64,000 nucleotides of DNA, taken from positions 1-64,000 of the forward strand of contig NZ_LWLS01000066.1 in the NCBI RefSeq assembly GCF_001905095.1, given 5' to 3'. The notes beneath the pieces are model-generated. The model searched no databases. It was not told where the DNA came from and was given only the letters and a program-made list of their open reading frames with translations. A program made the position numbers and the translations under genes. The stretch's first letter is position 1; every line of letters begins with the position of its first letter. The DNA is from Micromonospora sp. CB01531 (GTDB lineage Bacteria; Actinomycetota; Actinomycetes; Mycobacteriales; Micromonosporaceae). This document shows positions 50,065 to 59,852 of the stretch, piece after piece.

Positions 50065-53000
50065 GTGACGATGCCGGGGGGTAACGTGGGAGAGCCTTAC
50101 CAGCAAGGGGAGATCGTCGAGTCGGCCCAAGCTGCCGCCACTGATTCGGTGGTGCTGGGCGCAGTCCCGTCGCCACGGCCGGCACCGGAGCCGGCATCAA
50201 CGGTCACCCCGGCGGACGCGCCCCACCCCGTGACGGCGGAGGCCTCTGGGGGTGGGGACGGCGGCTCGCGGCGGCAGGAACGCGCGAAGCCGCGGACGGG
50301 CCGCGTGCGACACGGTGCGCTCAACCGTCTGATCATGGTTCGTACGTCAGCCTGGCGCATCCCGGAGATCGAACTGCTGCGGCGGGACCCGGACCGCTCC
50401 CCGGACAGTCTCGCTACCGAACCAGGCGGTGTGGAATTCGCCGCGCATCGTCGCCTACTCGACGCTCTCCTCCGGACGGACGGGGTGCCGGACGGGGCGG
50501 CCTGGCTGGGGCGGGTCCGCGATGGAGACGATGCCGTCGACTACAAACGTGCCGACAGTGAAGCGGGCCGGTCACTGATGACCGAGCTGGTGGACGAGGT
50601 GCGGCAGGGGTGTTTGGCCGCATTGGACAAAGACCGGCAGGCCTGGGGTCAGCTGGCCGAGCTGCGGCATCAAATATTCCTGGAGCCGCGGCGGCTGCAG
50701 TCGCTGCGCGATCCGGCGGATCCGGACCGGCCCCTGTATGCGGTCGTCGACATCTCCTTTTCCTACCTCGTGAAGCGGCCGCTGTGCCGAGCCAGCGTCT
50801 CGGTTTGGACGTCGCTGCCCCGTAGCCGTCGGCATGTCCCTGAGGAGCTGCTGGCGGTGAACGGCGCGCAGGACGTGCAGATCCCCGCTGAGCAGCTACC
50901 CGCCTACCGCGCCTATTTGCTGCGGGTCGGTGAGAGCCTGCAGCGGTTGCTTGCCGCACAACTCCTGCCGGTCCAGTTCCGGATCTTCGATTGGCAGTAC
51001 GACTTACCGACGTTCTGGGTGGCCGTCCCGGCGTCTCTGCGCAGCGACGCCTACCGCTATCTGGAGCAGAGCGACCGGGTCGGTGATCGGCTCGCGCGCG
51101 AGCTGCTACTGACCGGCACCGCTCGGGACTCCGTGGTGAGCCGCGCCGTGATCAACGGCGACTTCATGGTGCTGCGCCGGTTTCGGCGGGAGGACGAGAC
51201 CTACACTCCGCACTACCTGATCCTGCCATCGCGCAACGGCTACCCGGCCCGTGACGCCGAAGGCCAGCGGGACTCGGACCGGCAGGCGGCCGCGATCCGC
51301 CGCCAGGAGGAGAACGCCGCGGGGATCGTCACCGCCCTCAGTGAACTCGAGGCGAAAAGCGGCAGCGAGCTGTACACGGTGGAGCGTGACCTGGAAATTT
51401 GGAAAAACCATCTTCAGGTCTACACCGCGATGGCTGAACGCGGCGCGTTTCTGTGGGACGCGCTCTCGACCCACCTGCCGATGCGGCGCGGTCGAACGCT
51501 CAACGAAGCGCACCGCGCGGTGCAGTTGCTGCACCAGATCCTGCTCCAAGGGGTAGCCGACCTCGGCCATCTGCGCGCACTGACGCGGGCCTCCAGTGCC
51601 GACATCGACGCGGCGGCCGAGCAGTTGCAGGACGACTTCGACGCGAAACTCACCGAGTTGCACGGGCGAAGTGTGCGCGGACTGCGCGGAGCGATCACCG
51701 AGACCGGACTGTTCGCCCGGGTACGCCAGCACGGCGCGGAAATCGTCGAGCAGTCCTCCTGGGTCAAGTCTCGGTACGACGACCTCGTGGCCGCGATCAC
51801 CTCCGCGTTCGACGAGCGGCGGGTCCGCGAGGCGGACGTGATCCAGAAGGGCGGCGTGGTGATCAGCCTCGCGGTGGGACTGGTCAGCCTGGTGACAGTC
51901 CTGGACGCGACGACGGACATGAAAACCCCCAAGGACATCGCGCCGACCCCCGGCGCGCCGGCGGATGGCAACTGGCTGCGCTGGCTGCATGACCAGGCAC
52001 TGGGGTTGCTGTCCCGGCACGCCGACGAGGCGGCGCTGTTCAGCCTTGCCTGCGGAGTCGCCGTCCTGGGCGTAGCGGTGTATGTCTGGGTCAGGTTCAG
52101 GTCCTCGGGTCGGCTGAGCTCTCGGCAGTTTCGCCGGCTCTATGACGGGTCACGCCGCCGGCTCGTCCTGCGCGACGGCCACGGGGTGTGGCACTTCCTA
52201 AGGGACGCCTCGACCGACAGCCTCGAGGATTTCCTCGGCAGCACGCGGCGCCCGCCAGCCAAACCCGAGGAAAACCGACCGCCCGGAACACCCGCGTCCA
52301 GGGCACCTCGGGCGGACGCCCCGAAGAACCGGCAGCGTTGGGCCGAGCACGATGACGCCCTGGCCGGGCGCTTCGCCGACCTGTGGGATCGGGCGGCTCC
52401 GATGAAGGTGCGGCGGCAGGACCGGGTCCGTTCCGACATCAAGGCACTGGCCCGACGAATCGAACACTGGGGCATTCACGGCCTGCTACTCACCGAGCGT
52501 CCTCGCCAACTACATGAGTACGTGCTGCCCCGACTCATCTGCCTCTACCGGTTCTGCATCCCGTGGCCGGACTCGTTCATCGAAAAGGTGGGCCGACAGA
52601 ACCGCCCGAAGAGCCTCGTGCCGGACAGCGAGTTCGTGCGGGCGATGCAGTGGCTCGGCTTTCAGCGCGACCAGGCAATGGAGTTCGACAGGCACCTACA
52701 CAGCTGGCAGAAGCGCCAGATCAACGAGACCCAGGACGCCGCCGAATCCGCCGGAAAATCCGTACCCGCTCAGTACGCTCGGCGACTTCTCGATCTTCTG
52801 AATGAGTTGGAACTCTCCGCGTACTGCACGGCGGAAAACGTCGAACGGCTGCTGGTCCATTCGGAAGCAGCGGCCGCCGAGAATCGACCCGCGCCGCCGG
52901 AGGCGCCTCCGCGGGTATGGACCCAGGTCGTAGTGCAGCCCGGCGACCTGAATCCGAACGGCGAACCGACCCACCAGGCGCTCGAGCGCTACTGCGTACT

Positions 53001-53418
53001 GGCTTTCGCCGAGTGGCTCCAGGCCGAAGGGGTGCGGGTCGAGCCGCTCGCCAGCGGAAGGGTGACCATAACGGGCAAGGACGGTGCCACCGTCGAGCCG
53101 GTGGTGCTGGATCCACGCGCCAGCCGATCACTCCGACTCACCGCAGGCGACACCATCGAGGTGAGCTGCGCCGTACACCAGACCGAACTTCGCGGATTCC
53201 CCACTCGCCACCTGCTGCGACCCGCCCCCGCGACGCTGAGCCAAACGAACGACGACGCGCACGATTCGGCCACCGTGCTGCAAGGCAGCGCTCCGAATGA
53301 CATGAAGGGCGAGGGCGGCGAGTCCGACGAACCGGTGACTGTCGACGGCATCGCGCTCCTGCGCGACACTGCCACCGGCCGCTTCACGCGCGAGCCGGCG
53401 CTCTGGCTACGCCGATGA
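50065..53418 (+). CDS. Large two-helix membrane protein of unknown function (1117 aa)
   Basis: Starts at GTG 50065 or ATG 50071. Order of parts: a Pro/Ala-rich disordered leader (1-85), a mixed alpha-beta region (about 90-400) with SFSYLVKRPLCRASVSVW and FRIFDWQYDLPTFWVAVP, a helical region likely to form coiled coils (about 410-595; LNEAHRAVQLLHQILLQGVA), two transmembrane helices (about 597-617, VVISLAVGLVSLVTVLDATT, and about 655-675, LFSLACGVAVLGVAVYVWVR), a cytoplasmic helical domain (about 760-935), and a C-terminal beta-rich tail. No nuclease, ATPase or protease motif is visible. Codon use is uniform, so this is one gene. No related gene is adjacent. Confidence 0.72.
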   Translation: MTMPGGNVGEPYQQGEIVESAQAAATDSVVLGAVPSPRPAPEPASTVTPADAPHPVTAEASGGGDGGSRRQERAKPRTGRVRHGALNRLIMVRTSAWRIPEIELLRRDPDRSPDSLATEPGGVEFAAHRRLLDALLRTDGVPDGAAWLGRVRDGDDAVDYKRADSEAGRSLMTELVDEVRQGCLAALDKDRQAWGQLAELRHQIFLEPRRLQSLRDPADPDRPLYAVVDISFSYLVKRPLCRASVSVWTSLPRSRRHVPEELLAVNGAQDVQIPAEQLPAYRAYLLRVGESLQRLLAAQLLPVQFRIFDWQYDLPTFWVAVPASLRSDAYRYLEQSDRVGDRLARELLLTGTARDSVVSRAVINGDFMVLRRFRREDETYTPHYLILPSRNGYPARDAEGQRDSDRQAAAIRRQEENAAGIVTALSELEAKSGSELYTVERDLEIWKNHLQVYTAMAERGAFLWDALSTHLPMRRGRTLNEAHRAVQLLHQILLQGVADLGHLRALTRASSADIDAAAEQLQDDFDAKLTELHGRSVRGLRGAITETGLFARVRQHGAEIVEQSSWVKSRYDDLVAAITSAFDERRVREADVIQKGGVVISLAVGLVSLVTVLDATTDMKTPKDIAPTPGAPADGNWLRWLHDQALGLLSRHADEAALFSLACGVAVLGVAVYVWVRFRSSGRLSSRQFRRLYDGSRRRLVLRDGHGVWHFLRDASTDSLEDFLGSTRRPPAKPEENRPPGTPASRAPRADAPKNRQRWAEHDDALAGRFADLWDRAAPMKVRRQDRVRSDIKALARRIEHWGIHGLLLTERPRQLHEYVLPRLICLYRFCIPWPDSFIEKVGRQNRPKSLVPDSEFVRAMQWLGFQRDQAMEFDRHLHSWQKRQINETQDAAESAGKSVPAQYARRLLDLLNELELSAYCTAENVERLLVHSEAAAAENRPAPPEAPPRVWTQVVVQPGDLNPNGEPTHQALERYCVLAFAEWLQAEGVRVEPLASGRVTITGKDGATVEPVVLDPRASRSLRLTAGDTIEVSCAVHQTELRGFPTRHLLRPAPATLSQTNDDAHDSATVLQGSAPNDMKGEGGESDEPVTVDGIALLRDTATGRFTREPALWLRR

Positions 53419-53451
53419 TCGATCGCTTGGTGCCAGACGTGGAACGGGCTC

Positions 53452-53946
53452 CTACCGGCCGGTGGCACCGTCGACAAGCTCTCGCAGGATGTCGGCGTGA
53501 CCGGCATGCCGGACGGTCTCGCTCGTCATGTGGGCAAGCACCCAGCGAAGCGTACGAGGCGTGTCGCCGACGGGTTGCGCGGTGAGGACGTCGGGGCCAG
53601 CGGCTGCGATGATGTGGGCGTCGCTCTCGGCGATCGCGGTCCGGTAGCCGGCGATGATCTGATCCGGGGACCGGTCCGGCTCGACCACCATGTCGAAGTC
53701 GACGTCGGCGTAGCGTGAGTCGCCGGCGAACGTGTAGCCGAACCAGTACCGTTCGGCGTCGGTCAGATGCTGGACCAGGCCCAGCAGGGTGGTGTCGGAG
53801 ACGACCAACCGGCGCCGCAGCTGCTCCTCGTTCAGCCCGGCAACTTTCTTCAGCACGCATGATCGAGCGAAGGACAAGAAGGCGAGGGTGGTGTCGAGCT
53901 CGCCATCGTCGTTGCGCGGCACGGCTTCACGTTGGGATTCGATCAT
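53452..53946 (-). CDS. DinB/DUF664 family protein
   Basis: A 164-residue four-helix-bundle protein. The N-terminal helix is TTLAFLSFARSCVLKKVAGL. A conserved histidine in LLGLVQHLTDAERYWFGYTF and the C-terminal LRWVLAHMTSETVRHAGHAD supply the usual His3 metal site of DinB-fold proteins. The family includes thiol-S-transferases and damage-linked proteins; function here is unknown. It converges on the large membrane protein gene. Confidence 0.86.
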   Translation of the reverse strand: MIESQREAVPRNDDGELDTTLAFLSFARSCVLKKVAGLNEEQLRRRLVVSDTTLLGLVQHLTDAERYWFGYTFAGDSRYADVDFDMVVEPDRSPDQIIAGYRTAIAESDAHIIAAAGPDVLTAQPVGDTPRTLRWVLAHMTSETVRHAGHADILRELVDGATGR

Positions 53947-54093
53947 TCCCGGACCTTACGTGCCCGTCATCCGGGCGAGCCGGGCGGGGACGTCATACCG
54001 ACAGCCGCAGGTGACCTGCGATTGAGGGTTCCGACGGCAGGTGAGCAGACGACAGGTCGCAAGGCCTCAACCGGGCGTTCAGGGATACGATTC

Positions 54094-54714
54094 ATGGACA
54101 TGGCACAGAGCGCGCGCACCGTATCCGGAGACTTCGACCTGACGATGGACGAGCTGCGCGTCGTGGCGCGTTACGTGGTCCGGCATGCCGAGGACGTCCT
54201 GTCGGTCTTCGAGCGGGCCGTTCCCGATGATCCGCGCCCCCGTGCGGCCATCGACGCGGCCTGGGCGTTCATCAACGGCGCCAACAGGACCAAACTGCAA
54301 CGCGTCACGTCCCTCGAGGCTCACCGGGCCGCCGGGTCCGCCCCCTCCGAGGCCGCGCGGCTGGCCGCGCGATCCGCCGGTGATGCCGCATCGGCCGCAT
54401 ACCTGCACCCCATTGCCAAGGCCAGCCAGGTCGGCCACATCCTGCGAGCGTCCGCAAGCGCTGCGCGCATCGGGGAGATCGAGGCGGGCGGTGACCCCAC
54501 GATCGGGGATGCCCTGCTGGAACGGTCGCGGCAGCGCGCGACACCGGTGCTCATCGACGTTCTCAGCCGCTACCCGATCGCGCCAAGCGGCGGCAATCGT
54601 GTTGCCCAGCTGATGAGCACACTGGACCGTTCCCTGCGTCAGGCGGCTGACCGGCCACCAGGGCGCACTGCGCTGAGTCGCGCCGACCCGCGTGGGAGGG
54701 AGTGCAAGTCATGA
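54094..54714 (+). CDS. Imm5-like putative immunity protein (tandem copy A)
   Basis: A 206-residue all-helical, alanine-rich protein. It contains VRHAEDVLSVFERAVPDDPR then PRAAIDAAWAFINGANRTKL, and AAYLHPIAKASQVGHILRAS. This matches the Imm5-like family of predicted immunity proteins. The ATG at 54094 starts near the conserved helix; upstream sequence is not conserved. The stop overlaps the ATG of copy B (ATGA), so the two are translated together. No toxin gene is adjacent. Confidence 0.75.
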   Translation: MDMAQSARTVSGDFDLTMDELRVVARYVVRHAEDVLSVFERAVPDDPRPRAAIDAAWAFINGANRTKLQRVTSLEAHRAAGSAPSEAARLAARSAGDAASAAYLHPIAKASQVGHILRASASAARIGEIEAGGDPTIGDALLERSRQRATPVLIDVLSRYPIAPSGGNRVAQLMSTLDRSLRQAADRPPGRTALSRADPRGRECKS

Positions 54715-55223
54715 TCCTCCCGAAGGTCCGGGACCCTCGCTTCGTGACGATCCGCCGTAGGGGGACTCTCACCGATGGCGATCACCGGCTTCTCGCTCTA
54801 TGGGCCGCCTCGTGTGCAGAGCACGTCCTTGGCCTCTTCGAGTCGGCTCAGCCGGGGGACCCGCGACCGCGTCACGCGATCGAGCATGCCCGGGCCTGGG
54901 TCCGCGGCGAGGTCAAGATGATGCAGGCTCGTGCGGCGGGCGGCCACGCGATGGGAGCAGCCAGAGACCTGCGTGGGGCGGCCCGGCATGCCGCGTACGC
55001 CGCCGGCCAGGCCGGGGCCGTCGCCCACGTAGCCGCGCATGAGCTCGGCGCCGCCGCCTACGCAATCAAGGCTGTGCGCGCGGCGGCACCGGACGCTCTG
55101 AGCGAGGCCGCAGGGGGGCTCGAGTGCCAATGGCAACGCGACCAGCTCCCGGAGGCGATCCGCGAACTCGTACTTGATGACCAGAGATTACGCAATGACA
55201 TCTGCTGGTCGGTGTTTCACTGA
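54711..55223 (+). CDS. Imm5-like putative immunity protein (tandem copy B)
   Basis: A 170-residue relative of copy A. LLALWAASCAEHVLGLFESA then DPRPRHAIEHARAWVRGEVK matches copy A's VRHAEDVLSVFE/DPRPRAAIDAAWAFING, and GHAMGAARDLRGAARHAAYA is the typical alanine-rich core. Copy B is the more canonical Imm5-like sequence. Start ATG 54711 is set by the overlap with copy A. Two diverged paralogues in one transcript suggest a pair with distinct specificities or a heterodimer. Confidence 0.8.
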   Translation: MILPKVRDPRFVTIRRRGTLTDGDHRLLALWAASCAEHVLGLFESAQPGDPRPRHAIEHARAWVRGEVKMMQARAAGGHAMGAARDLRGAARHAAYAAGQAGAVAHVAAHELGAAAYAIKAVRAAAPDALSEAAGGLECQWQRDQLPEAIRELVLDDQRLRNDICWSVFH

Positions 55224-55449
55224 CGAAGCCGAGCCTTGCCGCGAGCGGTAACGTAACCCTACGTAGCGCGCGACTCGCGGCATGACCGGCTGTTCAATGC
55301 CGACCTTGGACTGCCTCCTCATTCAGTCCGGGCAGCGTGGGCGATGGCGCGGCTCGGTCACCGGGGAGTTGGCAGCCTGGCGATGTTGACCGATGGAGCC
55401 CGTCCAACCCGTCCCGTAAGACGATCCGCTGCCGGACACGGTGTACGGG

Positions 55450-56349
55450 TCACGATGCGGCTCGGAGGGAATCGAGCCGGCGCAGGTCGTCGTCGGACAG
55501 GCTTAGGTCGGCCGCGGCGACGTTGGAACGTAGGTGGCGGACGCTGGTGGTCCCGGGGATCGGGACGACCGGCACGCCGTGTGCCTGCTGCCGGTGGTGT
55601 ACCCAGGCCAGTGCGACCTGCCCGCTCGTGGTGTCGTTTCTACTGGCGATCTCGCCCAGTGCGGCGCGTAGGCCGCTCGCTGCTTCCTCGTCGGCTGTGC
55701 TCGGCGGCTGGTGGAGGAGTCCATGACCGTTTGGGGAGTGGGCCACGACGACCACTCCGAGGTCGGCCACGGTAGGCAGCAGCTCCCGCTCGATGTCGCG
55801 CTGCACCAGTGACCACTGCTCCTGTAGCGCCGCGATCGGGTGAACGGCGTGTGCGCGGCGTAGGTCGTCCGCCGTCACGTTGGACAGGCCAAGGGCGCGC
55901 ACCTTCCCCTGGTTGACTAGTTCGGCCATGGCTTCGACGGTTTCCTCGATCGGGACCTTTTCGCTGCGATGGTGCAGGTAGTAGAGGTCGATCACGTCGA
56001 CACCGAGCCGTCGCAGGCTCGCCTCGCTCGCCTGCCGCACGTATGACGGGTCAGCCCGTACGTCGAAGCCGCCGGCGAGCTCATCTCGCCAGACCAACCC
56101 GAACTTGCTGGCCAGCAGCACCTCATCACGGCGTCCTCGGATTGCCCGGCCGACCAGCTCTTCATTCTGGTAGGCATCTGCGGTGTCCACCATCGTGACG
56201 CCCGCATCAAGGGCGGCGTGGACCACCGCCACCGGGTCGCGGTCGGTGCCGTCGTCGGTTCCATCGCGCAACCTCATCGCGCCGAATCCCTGACGGCCGA
56301 AAGTGTCCCGACCCATGGATAGACGCGTCCCCGTCTCAGCAGTTGGCAT
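55450..56349 (-). CDS. Aldo/keto reductase
   Basis: A 299-residue NADPH-dependent reductase. The catalytic tetrad is visible: Asp-Tyr in MVDTADAYQNEELVG, Lys in LLASKFGLV and His in DLYYLHHRSEK. The cofactor region is VPIPGTTSVRHLRSNVAAAD. The barrel begins GRQGFGAMRLRDGTDDG. ATG 56349 or 56316 could be the start. The pattern fits the AKR13-like group; substrates are usually aldehydes or ketones. A short gap follows to the next degenerate region. Confidence 0.9.
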   Translation of the reverse strand: MPTAETGTRLSMGRDTFGRQGFGAMRLRDGTDDGTDRDPVAVVHAALDAGVTMVDTADAYQNEELVGRAIRGRRDEVLLASKFGLVWRDELAGGFDVRADPSYVRQASEASLRRLGVDVIDLYYLHHRSEKVPIEETVEAMAELVNQGKVRALGLSNVTADDLRRAHAVHPIAALQEQWSLVQRDIERELLPTVADLGVVVVAHSPNGHGLLHQPPSTADEEAASGLRAALGEIASRNDTTSGQVALAWVHHRQQAHGVPVVPIPGTTSVRHLRSNVAAADLSLSDDDLRRLDSLRAAS

Positions 56350-56639
56350 GACCCACCCTAAAACCTCAACCGCAATTGAGGTCCAGTCCATTAGCGGTGC
56401 TGGTCTGCGTCATCTCGAACAAGGACCTCATACGGGACGCCGCAGCTCAGATGGCCTGAGCGCGGCAGGGTGTCCCGTATGACCCGGCCGGTGAACGTTT
56501 CCGCACAGGGCCGCTATCCGGGACACCTACGCTCATTGGTGGCCCGCGCCGACCGTTCGCGTGGCGTGAGTGTCGGCGTCCAGCCTCGACGACATGCCTC
56601 GGTCCGACGCGCCACCAGGTCAAGTGACATCGGTTCCAT

Positions 56640-57230
56640 AAGGCCAGTGCATCGACAGCAGAACAGTCAACGCACGCACGCTCATCGGCATGAGAGCGCG
56701 CGGGAGCGGCTCCGTCATGCGTTCGGTCGGGGCGTTCGTCGACTCAGCTGCGCACGCGTTAGTAATTCTGCTGGTGCCGCCTTTGACTTCGCTTGTCGGA
56801 TCGGCGGTTCGGCGTTGGGCGGTGTGGGCGTCGGTGAGGAAGCGGTCGCGGTCGTCGCCGTGGGCGATTGCCGCGTTGTAGACGGCGTCGATCGCGGCGA
56901 CCAGCGGATCGTCGTTCGCCAGGGCGATCAGGGCGGGCAACGCGACGGCCTGCTGGAGCACCTCGGTGACGCGACATGTGCCGGACGTCCTCGCGGCCAG
57001 GTGGAGCGTGATGGTGGTGTGCAGCACAACAGCCGGTTGAACGCGGCGGTGCCGCTTTGCTCGGTGAAGGGTCGGGGCAGTGGGCGGTCGGCCTCGGCGG
57101 CGGCGAGCGCGTCGGCGATCCACCGATCCGTTCCAGCCCGGCCACCCGCATCGCGCGGCGGGCCGCCCAGATCACCGACGGGGACGGCCAAGGAAGGTCT
57201 CTAGTCCAATGAAGAGAGCTGGTCGGGACC
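56640..57230 (-). pseudogene. Degenerate coding region in several frames
   Basis: On the minus strand three frames in turn carry coding-like sequence: SVIWAARRAMRVAGLER, then DRWIADALAAAEADRPLPRP then FTEQSGTAAFNRLL, then TTITLHLAARTSGTCRVTEV and LQQAVALPALIALANDDPLV. They would join into one protein with two frameshifts. The family is not recognised. The sequence from about 56640 onward (TNAPTERMTEPLP) is unrelated, so the gene is also truncated. No promoter or repeats seen between here and the aldo/keto reductase. Confidence 0.4.
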
Positions 57231-57354
57231 GTCGCCGCCCAGATCGAGCAGGAGACCAACCAATCGATCGAGTGGATCCAGATCGACTCTTAAGAGCACT
57301 GCGGTACGTGACGGCACGCCGCACGCGACCGGCGGATGTGCGGATGAACCACTG

Positions 57355-58290
57355 TCATGGCCATGCTCGCTGGGTGCGGCGCCATCGCTGCGGGGTGATG
57401 CCGTAGCGGTCGCGGAAGCGGCGGACGAGATAGGTGGCGTCGCGCAGGCCGGTTCGGACGGCCACGGCGTCGAGCGACAGGTCGGTCTCGCGTAGCATTC
57501 GCCGGACCTCGGTCATGCGCCGTTCGGTGATCCATTCAAGCAGGGGGCGGCCGGTGCGCCGGCGGAGCACGGTCGTGAGGTGCCCCGGGGTGTAGCCGAG
57601 CGTGCGGGCGACATCGGCGGCGGAGACCGGTTCGCGGAACGTCGCCTCGATCTCGGCGAAGACCCGCTCGACGAGTGGGTCCGGCGTGGCCGGAGCGCTG
57701 GGTGCCAGTCGCGCGGCCGCGACCAGAAGCCGGGTGAGCAGTGCGGCGACGGCCTCGCGGGCACCGAGACGGCCTGGGTCGGCGAGTTCCTCGGCCAGGT
57801 CCGCCAGCCACGCCGACCAGTTCGCCTGGTCGGGCTCTGCGATCCGACCGTGCCCCGCGCTGGAGGCGAACAGGGCGAGGAGGGGATGGTGCGTCCAGGC
57901 CAGTGGGGAGACCGAGGCCAGGGCGGGAACGGCGTCCGGTGTGAACGCGACCGACCACGCGCGGCCGCGGGCGAACTCGGCCGCGTCCGCGACGCCGATG
58001 ACCTGCCCGGGCGATACAGCGTGGATCTCGCCAGCGCGCATCGGCCGTTCAGCGCCGTCGACGGTGAACGAGCCCATGCCCTCCTCGACATAGACCAGGA
58101 CGAAGAAGTCGTGGGCGTGCCGGTGCTCCGGCGGGAGGCTGGGGTGGGCGGCTTCGGTGTCGAAGCGGGTCACCGAGACAGGAGGCAGGCCGGGGCGCTG
58201 CCGGTAGCGGTAGACCGGCGTCCCGTCGGGCCGTACCGTGCGCAGCCCCGACGGGCCTCGCGGCGAGTCACTGACCGAAGAATGTCCCAT
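57355..58290 (-). CDS. AraC family transcriptional regulator
   Basis: A 311-residue regulator. The N-terminal cupin-like sensor includes HRHAHDFFVLVYVEEGMGSF and MRAGEIHAVSPGQVIGV. The C-terminal double helix-turn-helix is SAADVARTLGYTPGHLTTVL then RRMTEVRRMLRETDLSLDAV and FRDRYGITPQRWRR. ATG 58290 precedes the sensor domain directly. It is divergent from the methyltransferase gene; TTGG/CCAAG half-sites lie in the 118-base gap and could be its sites. The ligand is unknown. Confidence 0.9.
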   Translation of the reverse strand: MGHSSVSDSPRGPSGLRTVRPDGTPVYRYRQRPGLPPVSVTRFDTEAAHPSLPPEHRHAHDFFVLVYVEEGMGSFTVDGAERPMRAGEIHAVSPGQVIGVADAAEFARGRAWSVAFTPDAVPALASVSPLAWTHHPLLALFASSAGHGRIAEPDQANWSAWLADLAEELADPGRLGAREAVAALLTRLLVAAARLAPSAPATPDPLVERVFAEIEATFREPVSAADVARTLGYTPGHLTTVLRRRTGRPLLEWITERRMTEVRRMLRETDLSLDAVAVRTGLRDATYLVRRFRDRYGITPQRWRRTQRAWP

Positions 58291-58408
58291 GGTTTCCAAG
58301 TTAAATCCTGCTTGGTTACCGCAGAATATCCAAGACTTGGAGGTGACGACACCGGGTCGGTCAGGTGCCATCGAGGCAGACCCGCCACCGCGTGCACAGG
58401 AGGCATCC

Positions 58409-59164
58409 ATGGCAGCTTCGATCCACGTACGCATCCTCGACCAGCGAACTCCGCAGGAGCGGGACCGCCCGTTCCTGCCGGGTGCGGGAAAGACCTGGCT
58501 TCTCCCGTTCTACGACGCCTTCACCCGGGTGGCCGGCGTCCGCGCACTGCACGAACGTGCGGTCGAGCTCGCCGGCATCGAGCCCGGCCAGACGGTGGTC
58601 GACGTCGGCTGCGGCACGGGCAACCTGTCATTCGCCGTGCTCGCGGCCCAACCGAGCGCGCGGGTGACCGGCCTCGACCCCGACAGAGACGCCCTGCGCA
58701 GGGCAGCGCGCAAGGCGCGCCGCCGCAGCGTCGCTCTTACCCTCGTTCAGGGATACGCCGACCGGATCCCCGCCGAGGACGCCTCGCTCGACCATGTCGT
58801 CTCGTCGTTGGCCCTGCACCACGTCGATGACGACGGTCGGATCGCGTTCGCGCGCGACGCGCTGCGTGCTCTCCGGCCGGGAGGAAGGGTCACCGTCGTC
58901 GACTTCGGCGGCCCAGCATCCAACGTCGAGGACGCCGGGCACCCGACACACCGCCATGGCCACAGCCCTGTCCACGCCCTCCGGCACCTGACCCGCCTCA
59001 TGCGTTCCCGGGTGGCGCACAGCCCGGTCGTGGCCCGCAACCACGGCGATGGCATCGTCACGCTCCTGGCCGACGCCGGGTTCGGCGACGCCCGGGAGGT
59101 CGCGCACGCCGACCACAGGTTCGGCCGGGTCACCTTCATGCAGGCGACTCACCCCTTGAGCTGA
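58409..59164 (+). CDS. Class I SAM-dependent methyltransferase
   Basis: A 251-residue enzyme with motif I TVVDVGCGTGNLSFAVLA, acidic strand VTGLDPDRDALRRAARKA, motif II region LDHVVSSLALHHVDDDGR and post-motif RALRPGGRVTVVDFGG. The ATG at 58409 follows AGGAGG by five bases. It resembles small-molecule methyltransferases (Methyltransf_11/25). Its regulation by the divergent AraC protein is likely. Confidence 0.88.
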   Translation: MAASIHVRILDQRTPQERDRPFLPGAGKTWLLPFYDAFTRVAGVRALHERAVELAGIEPGQTVVDVGCGTGNLSFAVLAAQPSARVTGLDPDRDALRRAARKARRRSVALTLVQGYADRIPAEDASLDHVVSSLALHHVDDDGRIAFARDALRALRPGGRVTVVDFGGPASNVEDAGHPTHRHGHSPVHALRHLTRLMRSRVAHSPVVARNHGDGIVTLLADAGFGDAREVAHADHRFGRVTFMQATHPLS

Positions 59165-59230
59165 ACATGATGGGGGTGTTGACAGACGCCAATCGGATCA
59201 GTGCGTTGCCAGGGCTGTTGTGGGCGCCGA

Positions 59231-59602
59231 TCAGCCGTTGGGGCGTGACTCGATCGCCTGCAGCGACCACCTGTTGCCGTCAGGATCGCCGAAGTAGACG
59301 AAGTTGCCCCATGGCTGCACGTCGACCTCGCTGGCATCGACGCCGGCGTCGAGCAGTTGCCGACGCGCCGCCTCGGCGTCGGCGACCACCACCTGGATTT
59401 CCTGTGTGCCGGGAGTCTTGTCGGTGATGCCTTCGCCGATCACGATGGAGCAGGCCGAGCCGGGTGGTGTCAGCTGGACGAACCGCAGGCCCTCGTGCAC
59501 CCTGTGATCGTGGTCGGCGTTGAAGCCCACCTTCTGGTAGAACGCCTTGGCCCGGTCGACATCGGTAACCGGTACGGGGATGAGTTCGATCTTCCAGTCC
59601 AT
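59231..59602 (-). CDS. VOC (glyoxalase) family protein
   Basis: A 123-residue single VOC domain. It starts KIELIPVPVTDVDRAKAFYQ then KVGFNADHDHRVHEGLRFVQ, and ends GNFVYFGDPDGNRWSLQAI. The GDPDGN turn is standard. No full metal triad is obvious, so it may be a binding protein. It converges on the methyltransferase gene. Confidence 0.88.
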   Translation of the reverse strand: MDWKIELIPVPVTDVDRAKAFYQKVGFNADHDHRVHEGLRFVQLTPPGSACSIVIGEGITDKTPGTQEIQVVVADAEAARRQLLDAGVDASEVDVQPWGNFVYFGDPDGNRWSLQAIESRPNG

Positions 59603-59852
59603 GGTCCCACCGTAGGACGTGGCTACGACATACGGGCTCACCGCACCATCTGTGGCAGTGAGCGGATGTCGCATGCATGGATAGACCGACCTTGGTTGAT
59701 GCACTTCAGATGCATGTCTAAGGACGGAGAGTTCTCCATGGGCGCCCCCGCGACCGGGCACGCTGGGCTGCCGCGACATGAGCGATGGGGCGCGTTTTGC
59801 AGCGCTCGATCTGCCGTCGGCGGCCCTCGATGCTCAGCGGCGTTGTCGTGGC

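Noticed and set aside
49497-50084. 195-codon plus-strand frame after the GntR regulator
   Set aside because: Begins inside the frameshifted IS701 remnant, changes character repeatedly and has no domain.
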